Numbered from the stretch's first letter, positions 26,096 to 35,849 are shown. The stretch is DNA of 64,000 bases from Pseudomonas fluorescens (GCF_040448305.1 NZ_CP148752.1:2728001-2792000); one strand, 5' to 3'. Notes: generated by a model not told the origin, from the sequence alone. Made by a program: numbers and translations.

Positions 26096-27673
26096 CTAGG
26101 CTTCTCTCTGGCCGTCGAGCAGGCGACGCAACTGCAACGGATTGTCGTGCTTGAGGGCGGCCGGCAACAGGGCGTCCGGGAAGTCCTGGTAGCAGACCGG
26201 GCGCAGGAAACGCAGGATGGCGGCGGTGCCGACCGAGGTGGTGCGCGCATCGGACGTCGCCGGGAACGGGCCGCCATGGACCATGGCATCGCACACCTCG
26301 ACCCCGGTCGGCCAGCCATTGACCAACAGGCGCCCGGCCTTGCGCTCCAGTATCGGCAGCAAGGCCCTGGCGCTCTCCACGTCGGCATCGTCCAGGTGCA
26401 GGGTGGCGGTCAACTGGCCTTCGAGGTGTTCGATGACCTGGCGGATTTGCTCGTCGTTGGCGCATTGCACGATCAGCGACGCGGCGCCGAACATTTCTGT
26501 CTGTAACGTTGGGTCGGCGAGAAACTCACTGGCCTGGGTGACGAACAGGTGAGCCTGGCACTGGTTCGGGGTTTCGCCCCTCAGGCCGACCGCCACCGAT
26601 TGCGCGTGGGCATGCTCGGCCAGCGCGCCGACGCCAGCCTCGTAGGCCTTGAAAATTCCGGGGGTGAGCATGGTCTGCGCCGGGCTGCGGCGTAGCAGTT
26701 GCGCAGCGGTTTGGATGAAGCGTTCAAGGTCCGGGCCTCGGCGGGCAATCACCAGACCCGGATTGGTGCAGAACTGGCCAGCGCCCTGGGTGAGGGAAGC
26801 GACGAAGCCTTGCGCCAGGGTTTCGGCTCGCGATTGCAATGCTGCCGGGAACAACAAGACCGGGTTGATCGAGCTCATTTCCGCGTACACCGGGATCGGC
26901 TCGGGGCGTGCCTGGGCGGCGTTGCACAAGGCAATGCCGCCGCTGCGCGAGCCGGTGAAACCCACGGCCTTGATGCGCGGATCGGTGACCAGGGCGATGC
27001 CCACTTCGCGGCCGGAGCCGAACAACAGCGAAAACACGCCTTCGTGCAATCCGCAAAGTTTGACCGCACGGGCCAGCGCCCGGCCCACCAGCTCACTGGT
27101 GCCGGGGTGTGCGCCATGGGCCTTGACGATCACCGGGCAACCGGCGGCCAGTGCCGACGCGGTGTCACCGCCGGCGACGGAGAAGGCCAGGGGGAAATTA
27201 CTGGCGCCGAACACCGCCACCGGGCCTAGGGGCACCTGACGCTGACGCAGGTCCGGGCGAGGCAGGGGCTGACGCTCCGGCTGCGCGGAGTCGACCCGTA
27301 CATCCAGCCATTCGCCGGCACGTACGGTGCGGGCAAAGGTGCGCAGCTGCTGGCAAGTGCGGCCCCGTTCACCCTGGATACGCGGGCGCGGCAGGCCGGT
27401 CTCGGCCACAGCGCGGTCGATCAACTCATCGCCGAGTGCTTCGATTTCGCTGGCGATGGTTTCGAGGAATTCGGCGCGGGCCTCCAGGGACGTCGCGCGA
27501 TAGCTGTCCAGGGCACTCCAGGCCAGGGCGCAGGCCTGTTCGACCTGTTCGCCGCTGCCACCGTGATAGACCGGTTCAAGGGGTAGATCAGTAGCGGGAT
27601 CGATGCCGCGGATCGCTTCGCGGTTGCCGGCGATGGCCTGCTGGCCGATCAACATGTTGCCTGTCAGAATCAT
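26096..27673 (-). CDS. lhpG: 2,5-dioxovalerate (alpha-ketoglutarate semialdehyde) dehydrogenase
   Basis: A 525-residue aldehyde dehydrogenase of the ketoglutarate semialdehyde class: FGASNFPLAFSVAGGDTASALAAG is the cofactor region and GAGQFCTNPGLV holds the catalytic cysteine. It converts the product of the deaminase step into 2-oxoglutarate. AGGA lies six bases before the start. A terminator-like hairpin sits between it and the deaminase gene. The function is supported by both sequence class and hydroxyproline context. Confidence 0.87.
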   Translation of the reverse strand: MILTGNMLIGQQAIAGNREAIRGIDPATDLPLEPVYHGGSGEQVEQACALAWSALDSYRATSLEARAEFLETIASEIEALGDELIDRAVAETGLPRPRIQGERGRTCQQLRTFARTVRAGEWLDVRVDSAQPERQPLPRPDLRQRQVPLGPVAVFGASNFPLAFSVAGGDTASALAAGCPVIVKAHGAHPGTSELVGRALARAVKLCGLHEGVFSLLFGSGREVGIALVTDPRIKAVGFTGSRSGGIALCNAAQARPEPIPVYAEMSSINPVLLFPAALQSRAETLAQGFVASLTQGAGQFCTNPGLVIARRGPDLERFIQTAAQLLRRSPAQTMLTPGIFKAYEAGVGALAEHAHAQSVAVGLRGETPNQCQAHLFVTQASEFLADPTLQTEMFGAASLIVQCANDEQIRQVIEHLEGQLTATLHLDDADVESARALLPILERKAGRLLVNGWPTGVEVCDAMVHGGPFPATSDARTTSVGTAAILRFLRPVCYQDFPDALLPAALKHDNPLQLRRLLDGQREA

Positions 27674-27731
27674 GGTCGTTCCTGAAAAAAGAGGGGAGAC
27701 GTTTGCGAAAAAACGCCGTACCGCCGTGGGC

Positions 27732-27764
27732 GAAAATAAAGGCGGCGCGCATTGGCACGCCGCT
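27732..27764 (-). terminator. Hairpin between deaminase and semialdehyde dehydrogenase genes
   Basis: Read on the minus strand, GCGGCGTGC, loop CAAT, GCGCGCCGC form a nine-pair stem followed by a T-rich tail (CTTTATTTT). It lies directly after the lhpC-like stop and before lhpG, so it may attenuate or end the upstream transcript within the cluster. Confidence 0.65.
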
Positions 27765-27778
27765 GTACAGGCTGGATG

Positions 27779-28726
27779 TCAGGCGAAGTTCTGCTCGGCC
27801 GACCACTGCTCGTACCACTGGCGGAACAGCGCGTACTGGTTCTCGGCGTAACGACGCTGGGCATCGCTGAGCGCATCGGTCTCGTTGAAGTGCAGGGTGT
27901 ATTCCTTGTCGCCATTGAGCACCATCAGGTGCTTGTAATAGAGCACCAGGTCGCAGCCCTCATCGAAGGACGACAGCACCGCCAGTGCCGATTCCAGCTC
28001 CCGTGCCTGGCGACGCGCCTTGACATCGCCCTTGGCCGCTTGTTTGCTCAAGGCCACCAGGCGCAACACTTCGCGCGGCAGTGCGTTGCCGATGCCGGTG
28101 ATGGCGCCGGTGGCGTTGCAGTTGACGAAACCATGAACCACCTGGGTGTCGACACCGACCATCAAGGTCACGTCATCGTCCTTGGAGGTGATGTGCTCAG
28201 CGGCGTAGCGCAGGTCGGCGGCACCGCCGAACTCCTTGAAGCCGATCAGGTTCGGGTACTCGCGGCGCAGTTCGAAGAACAGGTCGGCGCGGGTGGCGAA
28301 GCCGTAGTAAGGGCTGTTGTAGATCACCGCCGGCAGGCCTGGAGCGGCCTGGAGGATCGCGGCGAAGTGGGCTTTTTGCGCGGTGGCCGAAGCGCCGCGA
28401 GACAGCACACGAGGGATGACCATCAAGCCATGGGCGCCGACTTTGGCCGCGTGTGCCGCATGGGACACCGCTTCGCGGCTGTTGACGGCACCGGTGCCGA
28501 CGATGGTCGGAACGCCGGCGGCCACCAGGCGCGCCACGCCTTCCTGACGCTCTGCTTCGGTCAGCAGCGGCCAGTCGCCCATGGAGCCGCAATACACCAC
28601 CGCGCTCATGCCGATGTCGATCAGTTCGCGACCCTTGGCCACCAGTGCGTCGAAGTCCGGCTTGCGCTCGGCGGTGCATGGGGTCATCAGTGCAGGGATG
28701 CAGCCAGTGAAAATGTTGTCGCTCAT
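27779..28726 (-). CDS. lhpC: Pyrroline-4-hydroxy-2-carboxylate deaminase (DapA family)
   Basis: A 315-residue (beta/alpha)8 lyase of the DapA family. YNSPYYGFATR gives the catalytic tyrosine region and IGFKEFGG the Schiff-base lysine. In hydroxyproline catabolism this enzyme removes ammonia and water to give 2-oxoglutarate semialdehyde. The start at 28726 has AAGGAG upstream; a further ATG at 28753 is less likely. The cluster context with an epimerase and D-hydroxyproline dehydrogenase makes this role more likely than dihydrodipicolinate synthase. Confidence 0.87.
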   Translation of the reverse strand: MSDNIFTGCIPALMTPCTAERKPDFDALVAKGRELIDIGMSAVVYCGSMGDWPLLTEAERQEGVARLVAAGVPTIVGTGAVNSREAVSHAAHAAKVGAHGLMVIPRVLSRGASATAQKAHFAAILQAAPGLPAVIYNSPYYGFATRADLFFELRREYPNLIGFKEFGGAADLRYAAEHITSKDDDVTLMVGVDTQVVHGFVNCNATGAITGIGNALPREVLRLVALSKQAAKGDVKARRQARELESALAVLSSFDEGCDLVLYYKHLMVLNGDKEYTLHFNETDALSDAQRRYAENQYALFRQWYEQWSAEQNFA

Positions 28727-28783
28727 TTTGTTGTTACTCCTTGAAGCGTTCATTCAGATCGATTGAGAGAAGAGGCGTGGGGC

Positions 28784-29710
28784 TCAAATGCCCCACGCAA
28801 AGGGGTCCTGTTCGTCGATCAGCAAGGTGCTGTCGGCGGTCATGTAGGCGCGGCCAGTGATGAAAGGGATGATGCGTTCGCCTTCCCATTCATAGCTGCC
28901 GACGAACTGGCTGGCGGTGATGCTGGCCTGGACCCAGCGTTCACCGGCGGCCAGTTTTCCATCGGCTGCCAGGCATGCCAGTTTTGCGCTGGTGCCGGTC
29001 CCGCAGGGCGAGCGGTCGTAGGCCTTGCCGGGGCACATGACGAAGTTGCGGCTGTCGGCGTGATCGTCGTCGGCAAACAGTTCGATGTGGTCGATCAGCG
29101 CGCCGTCTTCACCGTGGATGCCCTGAGCCTCGAGGGCCTTGAGCATTGCCCAGGTGTACTCGGTGAGGAACTCGACGTTGTCCATGTGCAACGCCTGACC
29201 GTGATCGGACACCAGGAAAAACCAGTTGCCGCCCCAGGCGATGTCGCCGTACACGCGGCCATGCCCCGGCACTTCGACCGGCACCTGTTGGCGGTAGCGG
29301 TAGGCGGGCACGTTGCGCAGGGTGACGTTGCCGTCCTCGTGCAACGTGGCGCTGACTGGGCCGACCGGTGTATCGATCTTGTGCTCGCCGGGCTGGATAT
29401 GCCCCAGGTAATGCAGCGAGTTGACCAGGCCGATGGTGCCGTGACCGCACATGCCGAGGTAGCCGGCGTTGTTGAAGAAGATCACGCCGCAGGTGGCATC
29501 CGGCGACACCGGTTCGCAGTACAGCGCACCCACCAGCACATCGTTGCCACGGGGCTCCAGCAGGCAGGCGCGACGCCATTGGTCATGCTGCTCGCGCAAT
29601 GCATCGCGCTTATCGGCCATGGTCCGGCCGGACAACTGGGGCAGGCCCGACATCACCAGGCGAGTCGGTTCGCCGCCGGTGTGGGAATCAATGACATGTA
29701 CTTTTTTCAT
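28784..29710 (-). CDS. lhpA: 4-hydroxyproline 2-epimerase
   Basis: A 308-residue proline-racemase-family enzyme. The N-terminus KKVHVIDSHTGGEPTR is typical; the two catalytic cysteines are in MCGHGTIG and SPCGTGTSA. A cysteine at both positions marks a hydroxyproline epimerase or racemase, not the dehydratase, where the first is threonine. It converts trans-4-hydroxy-L-proline to cis-4-hydroxy-D-proline, the first step of the pathway. GGAAAGG precedes the chosen ATG; an ATG at 29722 has no ribosome site. Confidence 0.92.
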   Translation of the reverse strand: MKKVHVIDSHTGGEPTRLVMSGLPQLSGRTMADKRDALREQHDQWRRACLLEPRGNDVLVGALYCEPVSPDATCGVIFFNNAGYLGMCGHGTIGLVNSLHYLGHIQPGEHKIDTPVGPVSATLHEDGNVTLRNVPAYRYRQQVPVEVPGHGRVYGDIAWGGNWFFLVSDHGQALHMDNVEFLTEYTWAMLKALEAQGIHGEDGALIDHIELFADDDHADSRNFVMCPGKAYDRSPCGTGTSAKLACLAADGKLAAGERWVQASITASQFVGSYEWEGERIIPFITGRAYMTADSTLLIDEQDPFAWGI

Positions 29711-29755
29711 AAACCTTTCCATTAGAGGAACACGCAGGCTTTGCCGGCCTGAATT

Positions 29756-31402
29756 TCAGCGAGAGGTCTGGGCGGACACACCGATCGGACGCTGGCCTGT
29801 GGTAGTGCCGCTGTGAACAGGATCGGCTTCGCTTTCACCGTCCTCTTCTTCCAGGCGAACCAGATGCGCCGGCACGCCGGTGGCTGCGCCCCAGTAGTAG
29901 ATGCCCATCGCGCAGGCCGCCACGACCACGGTGTCGAAAGGATGGGTCAGTACGCCCATGCCGCCGAAACTGCCGAGCCAGGACAGCACGATGGTCACGG
30001 CGTAGAAGCCGATCAGCCATGCCGAAGAACGCACTTGCTGGGCCAGGCTCAGGTGTTGGGTCGGCACGAAACGTCCGCACAGCAGGTACACCACGAACAT
30101 CAGGATCTGCAGGCCGAGCAGCCAGGACACGGTGCTCCAGCCGGACCAGTAGACGATCAGCGCGGCGATGATGAACGACACCGGGCCGAGGACACCCATG
30201 CGCTTGACCTTGAACGGGCGCGGCATGTCCGGCGCATTGCGGCGCAGGGCGGCCACCGACACCGGGGCGACGGCGTAGCTCAATACCAGCGCGGCGGAGA
30301 CCACGTTGATCAGGGCTTCCCAGGAAGGGAAGGGCAGGGTCCAGAACACCGACAGGGCGAAGGTCAGCCACAGCGCCGGACGCGGGATGCCGGACTTTTC
30401 GTCAATGCGGGTGAAGACCTTGAAGAAGGTGCCGGTTTGCGCCCAGCCGTAGATCACCCGCGGGGTGGCGTTCATGTAGATGTTGCCGCAACCGCTGGGG
30501 GAGATCACCGCGTCGGCCACCACCAGATACGCCAACCAGCCAACACCCAATGCCAGGGCGATGTCGCGGTATGGCAGGGCCAGTTCCTTGGCGACGCCGG
30601 CCCAACCGTTGGCGAGCATTTCGGTGGGCACGCCGCCGAGGAACGCCACTTGCAAAAACACATAGATGGCGGTGGAGAGCAGCACGGAGAGGATCAGGGC
30701 AATGGGAATGGTGCGTTGCGGATTCTTCACTTCGCTGGCCACCGAGATGATCGGCGTCAGCCCCAGGTAGGCGAAGATGATGCCGCCGGCGGACACCGCC
30801 ATCTCGACACCTGACAGCCCGAACGGCATGAAGCCCTGGGACTGGAAGTTCTCCGGTTTGAAGAAGGTGAACAGCACGCCGATCACCAGCAATGGCACGA
30901 TGAACTTGAACAGGCTGATCAGGTTGTTGGCCTTGGCGAAGGTTTTCACGCTGTAGTAGTTGAGCATGAAGAACAGGCACAGCAGGCCGAACTGCACCAG
31001 CCAGCCAAGCGCTGTTGGATTGCTGGAACCGGCCTGGGTCAATGCGGGAAACCATGCAGCGGCATACTGGCGCGCGGCGACCACTTCGATGGCCACCAGG
31101 CTGGAAAACGCGATCAGCGTGATGAAGCCCATCAGGTAGCCCAGCAGCGGGCCGTGGGAGTAAACCGGGTAGCGAATCACACCGCCGGCTCGGGGCAATG
31201 CGGCGCCGAGTTCACAGTAGACGATGCCCAAAAGCAGTACCGCAAAACCGCCCAGCAGCCAGGAAAAGATCCCCGCCGGTCCCGCAATGGCGGACACGTG
31301 ACTGGCTGCGAACAACCAGCCGGAGCCGAAGATGGCACCCAGTCCGATAAACGTAAGGTCTATCAACGAAAGTTGTTTTTTGAACTTGCCTTGGCCTGAC
31401 AT
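29756..31402 (-). CDS. APC superfamily amino acid permease
   Basis: A 548-residue transporter with twelve or more helices. LSLIDLTFIGLGAIFGSGWLFAA and ELGAALPRAGG are APC hallmarks. The C-terminal tail of about 50 residues is hydrophilic and acidic. AGAAGG lies before the ATG at 31402. As the first gene of the minus-strand hydroxyproline set, 45 bases before lhpA, it most likely imports hydroxyproline, although the P. aeruginosa lhp locus is linked to other transporters. Confidence 0.82.
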   Translation of the reverse strand: MSGQGKFKKQLSLIDLTFIGLGAIFGSGWLFAASHVSAIAGPAGIFSWLLGGFAVLLLGIVYCELGAALPRAGGVIRYPVYSHGPLLGYLMGFITLIAFSSLVAIEVVAARQYAAAWFPALTQAGSSNPTALGWLVQFGLLCLFFMLNYYSVKTFAKANNLISLFKFIVPLLVIGVLFTFFKPENFQSQGFMPFGLSGVEMAVSAGGIIFAYLGLTPIISVASEVKNPQRTIPIALILSVLLSTAIYVFLQVAFLGGVPTEMLANGWAGVAKELALPYRDIALALGVGWLAYLVVADAVISPSGCGNIYMNATPRVIYGWAQTGTFFKVFTRIDEKSGIPRPALWLTFALSVFWTLPFPSWEALINVVSAALVLSYAVAPVSVAALRRNAPDMPRPFKVKRMGVLGPVSFIIAALIVYWSGWSTVSWLLGLQILMFVVYLLCGRFVPTQHLSLAQQVRSSAWLIGFYAVTIVLSWLGSFGGMGVLTHPFDTVVVAACAMGIYYWGAATGVPAHLVRLEEEDGESEADPVHSGTTTGQRPIGVSAQTSR

Positions 31403-31589
31403 GGCATCGCCTTCTTGTGAGTTATTGGATAGGCAGGTGTGCACTTCAAGACGCCCCGGTCGGTTTTGCCGAGGAGGGCGGTGGCCATAGAGTGAACTTG
31501 GCGGCTTACTCGCGATTGATGTTTTCCTTGGGTGTCGATGACGAAATCAGCACAATGGGCAGATGCCGATCATTGGGAGAAACAGGTAG

Positions 31590-32384
31590 ATGACTCAGGA
31601 TGCGTTTGCGCTGTTGTGCCAGGGCGACGACTCGAACCGCCCCGAATCCATCGAGCAACTGCTGGCAGGTGTCGCGCTTTTGCTGCCCATGCTCGACGTC
31701 ATTCCGAATGCGGCGATCTTCATCAAGGATGTGCAGGCGCGTTATGTCATGGCCAACCGCACGCTGGTGCAACGCTGTGGTTTGAAGCAGCTGAAACCGC
31801 TGCTGGGGAAAACCAGCGCCGAGGTGTTTCCCGAGCAATTGGGGCCCGGTTACACCGAACAGGACCGGCGAGTGCTGGAGCAAGGTCTGGTGCTGGAAGA
31901 CCAGTTGGAACTGCATCTGTACGGCAGCCGCGAGCCGGGCTGGTGCCTGACCCATAAGCGACCCTTGTATAACCGCCGCAATGAAATCATCGGTCTGGCG
32001 GGTATTTCGGTCGACCTGCAATCGGCCAGCGACACGCACCCGGCGTACCAGCGCCTGGCGGCAGTGGACGAGCACATTCGCGCGCATTTCAACCGGCGCG
32101 TCACCCTGGGCGAGTTGACGCGCATCGCCGGGATTTCAGTGGCGCAACTGGAACGCTACTGCAAGCGCGTGTTCCATTTGACGCCACGGCAAATGATCCA
32201 GAAGGTGCGTCTGGAGCACGCCCATCGACTGCTCCACACCGATCTGCCGATCACCGAGGTCGCCCTGCAATGCGGCTACACCGACCACAGTGCGTTCACC
32301 CGGCAGTTCAAGGCCTTGACCGGTTTCACCCCGCGCCAGTACCGCCAGGCCACCGGTCACGAGCAGCCGCCCGGGCTGGATTAG
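31590..32384 (+). CDS. lhpR: AraC family regulator with PAS-like domain
   Basis: A 264-residue regulator. The N-terminal half is PAS-like (DVIPNAAIFIKDVQARYVMANRTL, then RRNEIIGLAGISVDL) and the C-terminal half is an AraC domain (VTLGELTRIAGISVAQLERYCKRVF; CGYTDHSAFTRQFKALTGFTPRQYR). It is divergent from the permease and hydroxyproline genes, the position expected for the pathway activator, and the PAS-AraC layout fits LhpR. The name is assigned by context. Confidence 0.8.
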   Translation: MTQDAFALLCQGDDSNRPESIEQLLAGVALLLPMLDVIPNAAIFIKDVQARYVMANRTLVQRCGLKQLKPLLGKTSAEVFPEQLGPGYTEQDRRVLEQGLVLEDQLELHLYGSREPGWCLTHKRPLYNRRNEIIGLAGISVDLQSASDTHPAYQRLAAVDEHIRAHFNRRVTLGELTRIAGISVAQLERYCKRVFHLTPRQMIQKVRLEHAHRLLHTDLPITEVALQCGYTDHSAFTRQFKALTGFTPRQYRQATGHEQPPGLD

Positions 32385-32460
32385 CGACGCGCTGCCAATG
32401 GCTCTGTAAACTGGCCGCGCAAAAGGCGCCAGCCTCATCACTTCAAGCAAGAGAGTCCTC

Positions 32461-32841
32461 ATGGCAAACCACGACCTGACCTTTACCCCCGATCCCGATG
32501 CGGATTCGATTTCCTCCGACGTCGTCGGTTTCGGCGGTGTGCTGGTCTCCACCCAGATCCCCACCCGCGCCGACGGCAGCCTGGAACTGGGCGACATCAC
32601 CCTGCAAAGCGAATGCACCCTGCAAGCGCTGAAGGTCGCGCTGGAGCGTGCCGGCAGTTCCATGGACCGCGTGATGCACCTGACCATCTACCTCACCGAC
32701 ATGGCCGACCGCGCCGCGTTCAACGAAGTCTACAAACGCTACTTCGCCAAGCCATGGCCGGTGCGCGCCGCTGTCGGGGTTGCCTCGTTGGCGGTTGAAG
32801 GCATGCGCGTGGAAGTGACCGCGATGGCGGCCAAGGGCTGA
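32461..32841 (+). CDS. RidA family protein
   Basis: A 126-residue YjgF/YER057c/UK114 protein. The signature region reads WPVRAAVGVASLAVEGMRVEVTAMA and includes the arginine that in active RidA enzymes positions imine substrates. Such proteins hydrolyse enamine/imine intermediates from PLP or flavin enzymes. It lies 76 bases after the AraC gene on the same strand. The neighbouring pathway makes a cyclic imine, so a housekeeping role there is conceivable. AAGAGAG precedes the start. Confidence 0.87.
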   Translation: MANHDLTFTPDPDADSISSDVVGFGGVLVSTQIPTRADGSLELGDITLQSECTLQALKVALERAGSSMDRVMHLTIYLTDMADRAAFNEVYKRYFAKPWPVRAAVGVASLAVEGMRVEVTAMAAKG

Positions 32842-32864
32842 TCTCAGCCAGGCATACACACAAC

Positions 32865-32998
32865 TCTGTGGGAGCGGGCTCGATTTGTGGTCGACGCCGA
32901 TCAAATGTGGGAGCGAGCCTGCTCGCGAAAGCGGCGTGTCAGTCACCATCAACTTTGACTGTTGTACCGTCTTCGCGAGCAGGCTCGCTCCTACAGGG
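32865..32998. repeat. REP doublet plus single REP arm
   Basis: A lone left arm (CTGTGGGAGCGGGCTCGA at 32865) precedes a complete inverted pair at 32906-32998 around CACCATCAACTTTGACTG. It lies between the ridA-like gene and rlhA. Confidence 0.85.
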
Positions 32999-33111
32999 GT
33001 TGAGGCAGGCCAGGCCTACCCGAAACGCCACCCGGCAGCATACGGGTGCCGGTCAGGCGTTTCGCCGCTACAATGCACGCCTCGACCGTGACAAGCCCGA
33101 CTAAAAAAATT

Positions 33112-35100
33112 ATGTCTTTGCCCAAACATCACCTGGAATTGCTCAGCCCTGCCCGCGATGTCGCCATCGCCCGCGAGGCCATCCTGCATGGCGCCGATGC
33201 CATTTACATCGGTGGCCCAAGCTTCGGCGCCCGCCACAACGCCTGCAACGAAGTGAGCGATATCGCCCAATTGGTGGAATTCGCCCGTCGCTACCACGCC
33301 CGGGTGTTCACCACCATCAATACCATCCTGCACGACAACGAACTGGAGCCGGCCCGCAAGCTGATCCACCAGTTGTACGACGCTGGCGTCGATGCGCTGA
33401 TCGTCCAGGACCTGGGGGTGATGGAGCTGGACATTCCGCCGATCGAACTGCACGCCAGTACCCAGACCGACATACGCACCCTGGAGCGGGCGAAGTTCCT
33501 CGATCAGGCCGGTTTCTCGCAACTGGTGCTGGCCCGCGAGTTGAATCTCCAGGAGATCCGCGCCATCGCCGACGAAACCGACGCGGCCATCGAGTTCTTT
33601 ATCCATGGCGCGTTGTGCGTGGCGTTTTCCGGTCAGTGCAACATTTCCCACGCGCAAACCGGGCGCAGCGCCAACCGTGGCGACTGCTCCCAGGCCTGCC
33701 GTCTGCCGTACACCCTCAAGGACGAAAAGGGTGGGGTGATCGCCTACGAAAAGCACCTGCTGTCGATGAAGGACAACAACCAGAGCGCCAACATCCGCGC
33801 CCTGGTCGAGGCCGGCGTGCGTTCGTTCAAGATCGAAGGTCGCTACAAGGACATGGGTTATGTGAAAAACATCACCGCCTACTACCGCCAGCGCCTCGAC
33901 GCCGTACTCGAAGACCGCCCGGACCTGGCCCGTGCCTCCAGCGGCCGCACCGCGCACTTCTTCCTGCCCGACCCGGAAAAAACCTTCCACCGTGGCAGCA
34001 CCGATTACTTTGTCACTGACCGCAAGATCGATATCGGCGCCTTTGACTCGCCGACCTTCACCGGTCTGCCGGTGGGTGTGGTCGAGAAAGTCGCCAAACG
34101 TGACATGCAGGTCGTGACGCACGAGCCGCTGTCCAACGGCGACGGCCTCAACGTGCTGGTCAAGCGTGAAGTGGTGGGTTTCCGCGCCAACATCGCCGAA
34201 CCCAAAGGCGAATTCGAGGAGGACGGCGAGAAGCGTTATCGCTATCGCGTCGAGCCCAACGAGATGCCGGAAGGGATGTACAAGCTACGCCCCAACCATC
34301 CGCTGAATCGCAATCTCGATCACAACTGGCAACAGGCGCTGCAAAAGACCTCCGCCGAGCGTCGCATCGCACTGAGCTGGGTCGCTCGCCTGCGTGAAGA
34401 ACAGCTGGAACTGACCGCTACCAGCGAAGAAGGCATCAGCGCCAGCGTCACCCTGGCGGGCCCGTTCGGCGCCGCCAACAAGCCGGAACAGGCGCTGGAG
34501 CAGTTGCAGGATCTGCTCGGCCAACTGGGTACCACGCAGTACCACGCCATCGACATCAAGCTGGACGCGCCGCAGGCGTACTTCATCCCGAACTCGCAGC
34601 TCAAGGCCTTGCGCCGTGAAGTGATCGAGGCCTTGACCGAAGCGCGGGTCGCCGCCCACCCGCGTGGCAGCCGCAAGGCCGAAACCACGCCGCCGCCGGT
34701 GTACCCGGAGTCGCACCTGTCGTTCCTGGCCAACGTCTACAACCAGAAGGCCCGGGACTTCTATCACCGCCACGGCGTCAAGCTGATCGACGCGGCCTAC
34801 GAGGCCCACGAGGAAACCGGCGAGGTGCCGGTGATGATCACCAAGCACTGCCTGCGTTTCTCCTTCAACCTGTGCCCGAAACAGGCCAAGGGCGTGACCG
34901 GTGTACGCACCAAGGTCGCGCCGATGCAATTGATCCACGGCGATGAAGTGCTGACGCTGAAGTTCGACTGCAAGCCTTGTGAAATGCACATCATTGGCAA
35001 GATGAAAGGCCACATCCTCAACCTGCCGCAACCGGGCAGCGTGGTCGGTCACATCAGCCCCGAAGACCTGCTCAAGACCATCCCGCGCGCACCGCACTGA
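33112..35100 (+). CDS. rlhA: 23S rRNA C2501 hydroxylase (U32 peptidase family)
   Basis: A 662-residue U32 family protein. The N-terminal barrel has LELLSPARD, GGPSFGARHN and the cysteine set GQCNISH...NRGDCSQACRLPY; a further cysteine group, FSFNLCPKQ with FDCKPCEMH, lies near the C-terminus. The length and two-part layout match E. coli RlhA (YdcP), which makes 5-hydroxycytidine 2501 in 23S rRNA, rather than the shorter TrhP/YegQ. The ATG at 33112 starts the conserved sequence but has no clear Shine-Dalgarno; a TACAAT -10-like element lies at 33069. Confidence 0.85.
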   Translation: MSLPKHHLELLSPARDVAIAREAILHGADAIYIGGPSFGARHNACNEVSDIAQLVEFARRYHARVFTTINTILHDNELEPARKLIHQLYDAGVDALIVQDLGVMELDIPPIELHASTQTDIRTLERAKFLDQAGFSQLVLARELNLQEIRAIADETDAAIEFFIHGALCVAFSGQCNISHAQTGRSANRGDCSQACRLPYTLKDEKGGVIAYEKHLLSMKDNNQSANIRALVEAGVRSFKIEGRYKDMGYVKNITAYYRQRLDAVLEDRPDLARASSGRTAHFFLPDPEKTFHRGSTDYFVTDRKIDIGAFDSPTFTGLPVGVVEKVAKRDMQVVTHEPLSNGDGLNVLVKREVVGFRANIAEPKGEFEEDGEKRYRYRVEPNEMPEGMYKLRPNHPLNRNLDHNWQQALQKTSAERRIALSWVARLREEQLELTATSEEGISASVTLAGPFGAANKPEQALEQLQDLLGQLGTTQYHAIDIKLDAPQAYFIPNSQLKALRREVIEALTEARVAAHPRGSRKAETTPPPVYPESHLSFLANVYNQKARDFYHRHGVKLIDAAYEAHEETGEVPVMITKHCLRFSFNLCPKQAKGVTGVRTKVAPMQLIHGDEVLTLKFDCKPCEMHIIGKMKGHILNLPQPGSVVGHISPEDLLKTIPRAPH

Positions 35101-35105
35101 GTGAC

Positions 35106-35140
35106 CGGTGAGCGCGCCGCAACGGCGCGCTCACCTGTTG
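35106..35140. terminator. Probable terminator after rlhA
   Basis: GGTGAGCGCGCC, loop GCAA area, GGCGCGCTCACC form a strong twelve-pair stem ending near 35135, followed by a T/G-rich tail. It lies between the converging stops of rlhA and the 35142-35735 gene, and could act in both directions. Confidence 0.7.
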
Positions 35141-35141
35141 T

Positions 35142-35735
35142 TCAATACCCTGTGAAGTTGAAGTAAGCGAATGCCACGACAACAGCCAGACCAATCGCCG
35201 CCACGGCTTTTATTCGTGCGGTTGCCTGGAATGGCGGCAGGGCTTCGCTCGACGCCTGCTCCTGGGGTTGCGTGTACGCGGCGGCGTCATGGCGGCGCTG
35301 CAGCATGGCCCTATAGGTGTAATGCAAGCCGATCAGCAGGGAAATGGCCAACAGGCCGAGGATCAGCCAACGTATGGTTGCCGGCTTTCCAGCGGCGGAT
35401 TCGTTCATCTCTTCTTCACAGATAGCGCTCTCGAACTCCACGACAGAAATGGGCTGGTAGACCGTCGAGGGCCGCTGTGCATCACTGTGTCTGGCCGCCA
35501 TTTGTTCCAGATCCAGTGCCTGATACTTCCAGAGCGTCGTCGATCCTTCCCGGCAATAGGTGAACGCAGAGGCGCTCGAAGCGCCGATGATGCACGCATC
35601 GTCGATGCCGAGTTTTTTCAGGGTTTCCATTGCGGAGCGTGTGAAGTCCATTTCCAGGACAGGAATGACGCCGGTGGCGGACACCGCGGTCGATACCAGC
35701 AGGCTCGCGATGGCACAGAGGGCTGATATTTTCAA
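35142..35735 (-). CDS. Hypothetical exported/membrane protein
   Basis: A 197-residue protein I do not recognise. A signal peptide covers residues 1-20 (cleavage near VSA-TG), a hydrophilic region with three cysteines follows, then two membrane helices near 122-142 and 175-192 separated by a basic and Gln-rich loop. The start is a TTG with GGGAG eight bases upstream, an uncommon but convincing pair. The topology suggests an extracytoplasmic domain of about 100 residues anchored by a helical hairpin. Confidence 0.7.
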   Translation of the reverse strand: MKISALCAIASLLVSTAVSATGVIPVLEMDFTRSAMETLKKLGIDDACIIGASSASAFTYCREGSTTLWKYQALDLEQMAARHSDAQRPSTVYQPISVVEFESAICEEEMNESAAGKPATIRWLILGLLAISLLIGLHYTYRAMLQRRHDAAAYTQPQEQASSEALPPFQATARIKAVAAIGLAVVVAFAYFNFTGY

Positions 35736-35849
35736 AGTCGAGACTCCCTCGTTTTTTACAGGATTCTTGTTCTAAACGCGGAGTCTGCTTGAAACCTGCT
35801 TTTACTGAAGTCTAGACGCTGGTGGCAAACCTGGAGCTGGCGGTCGACA

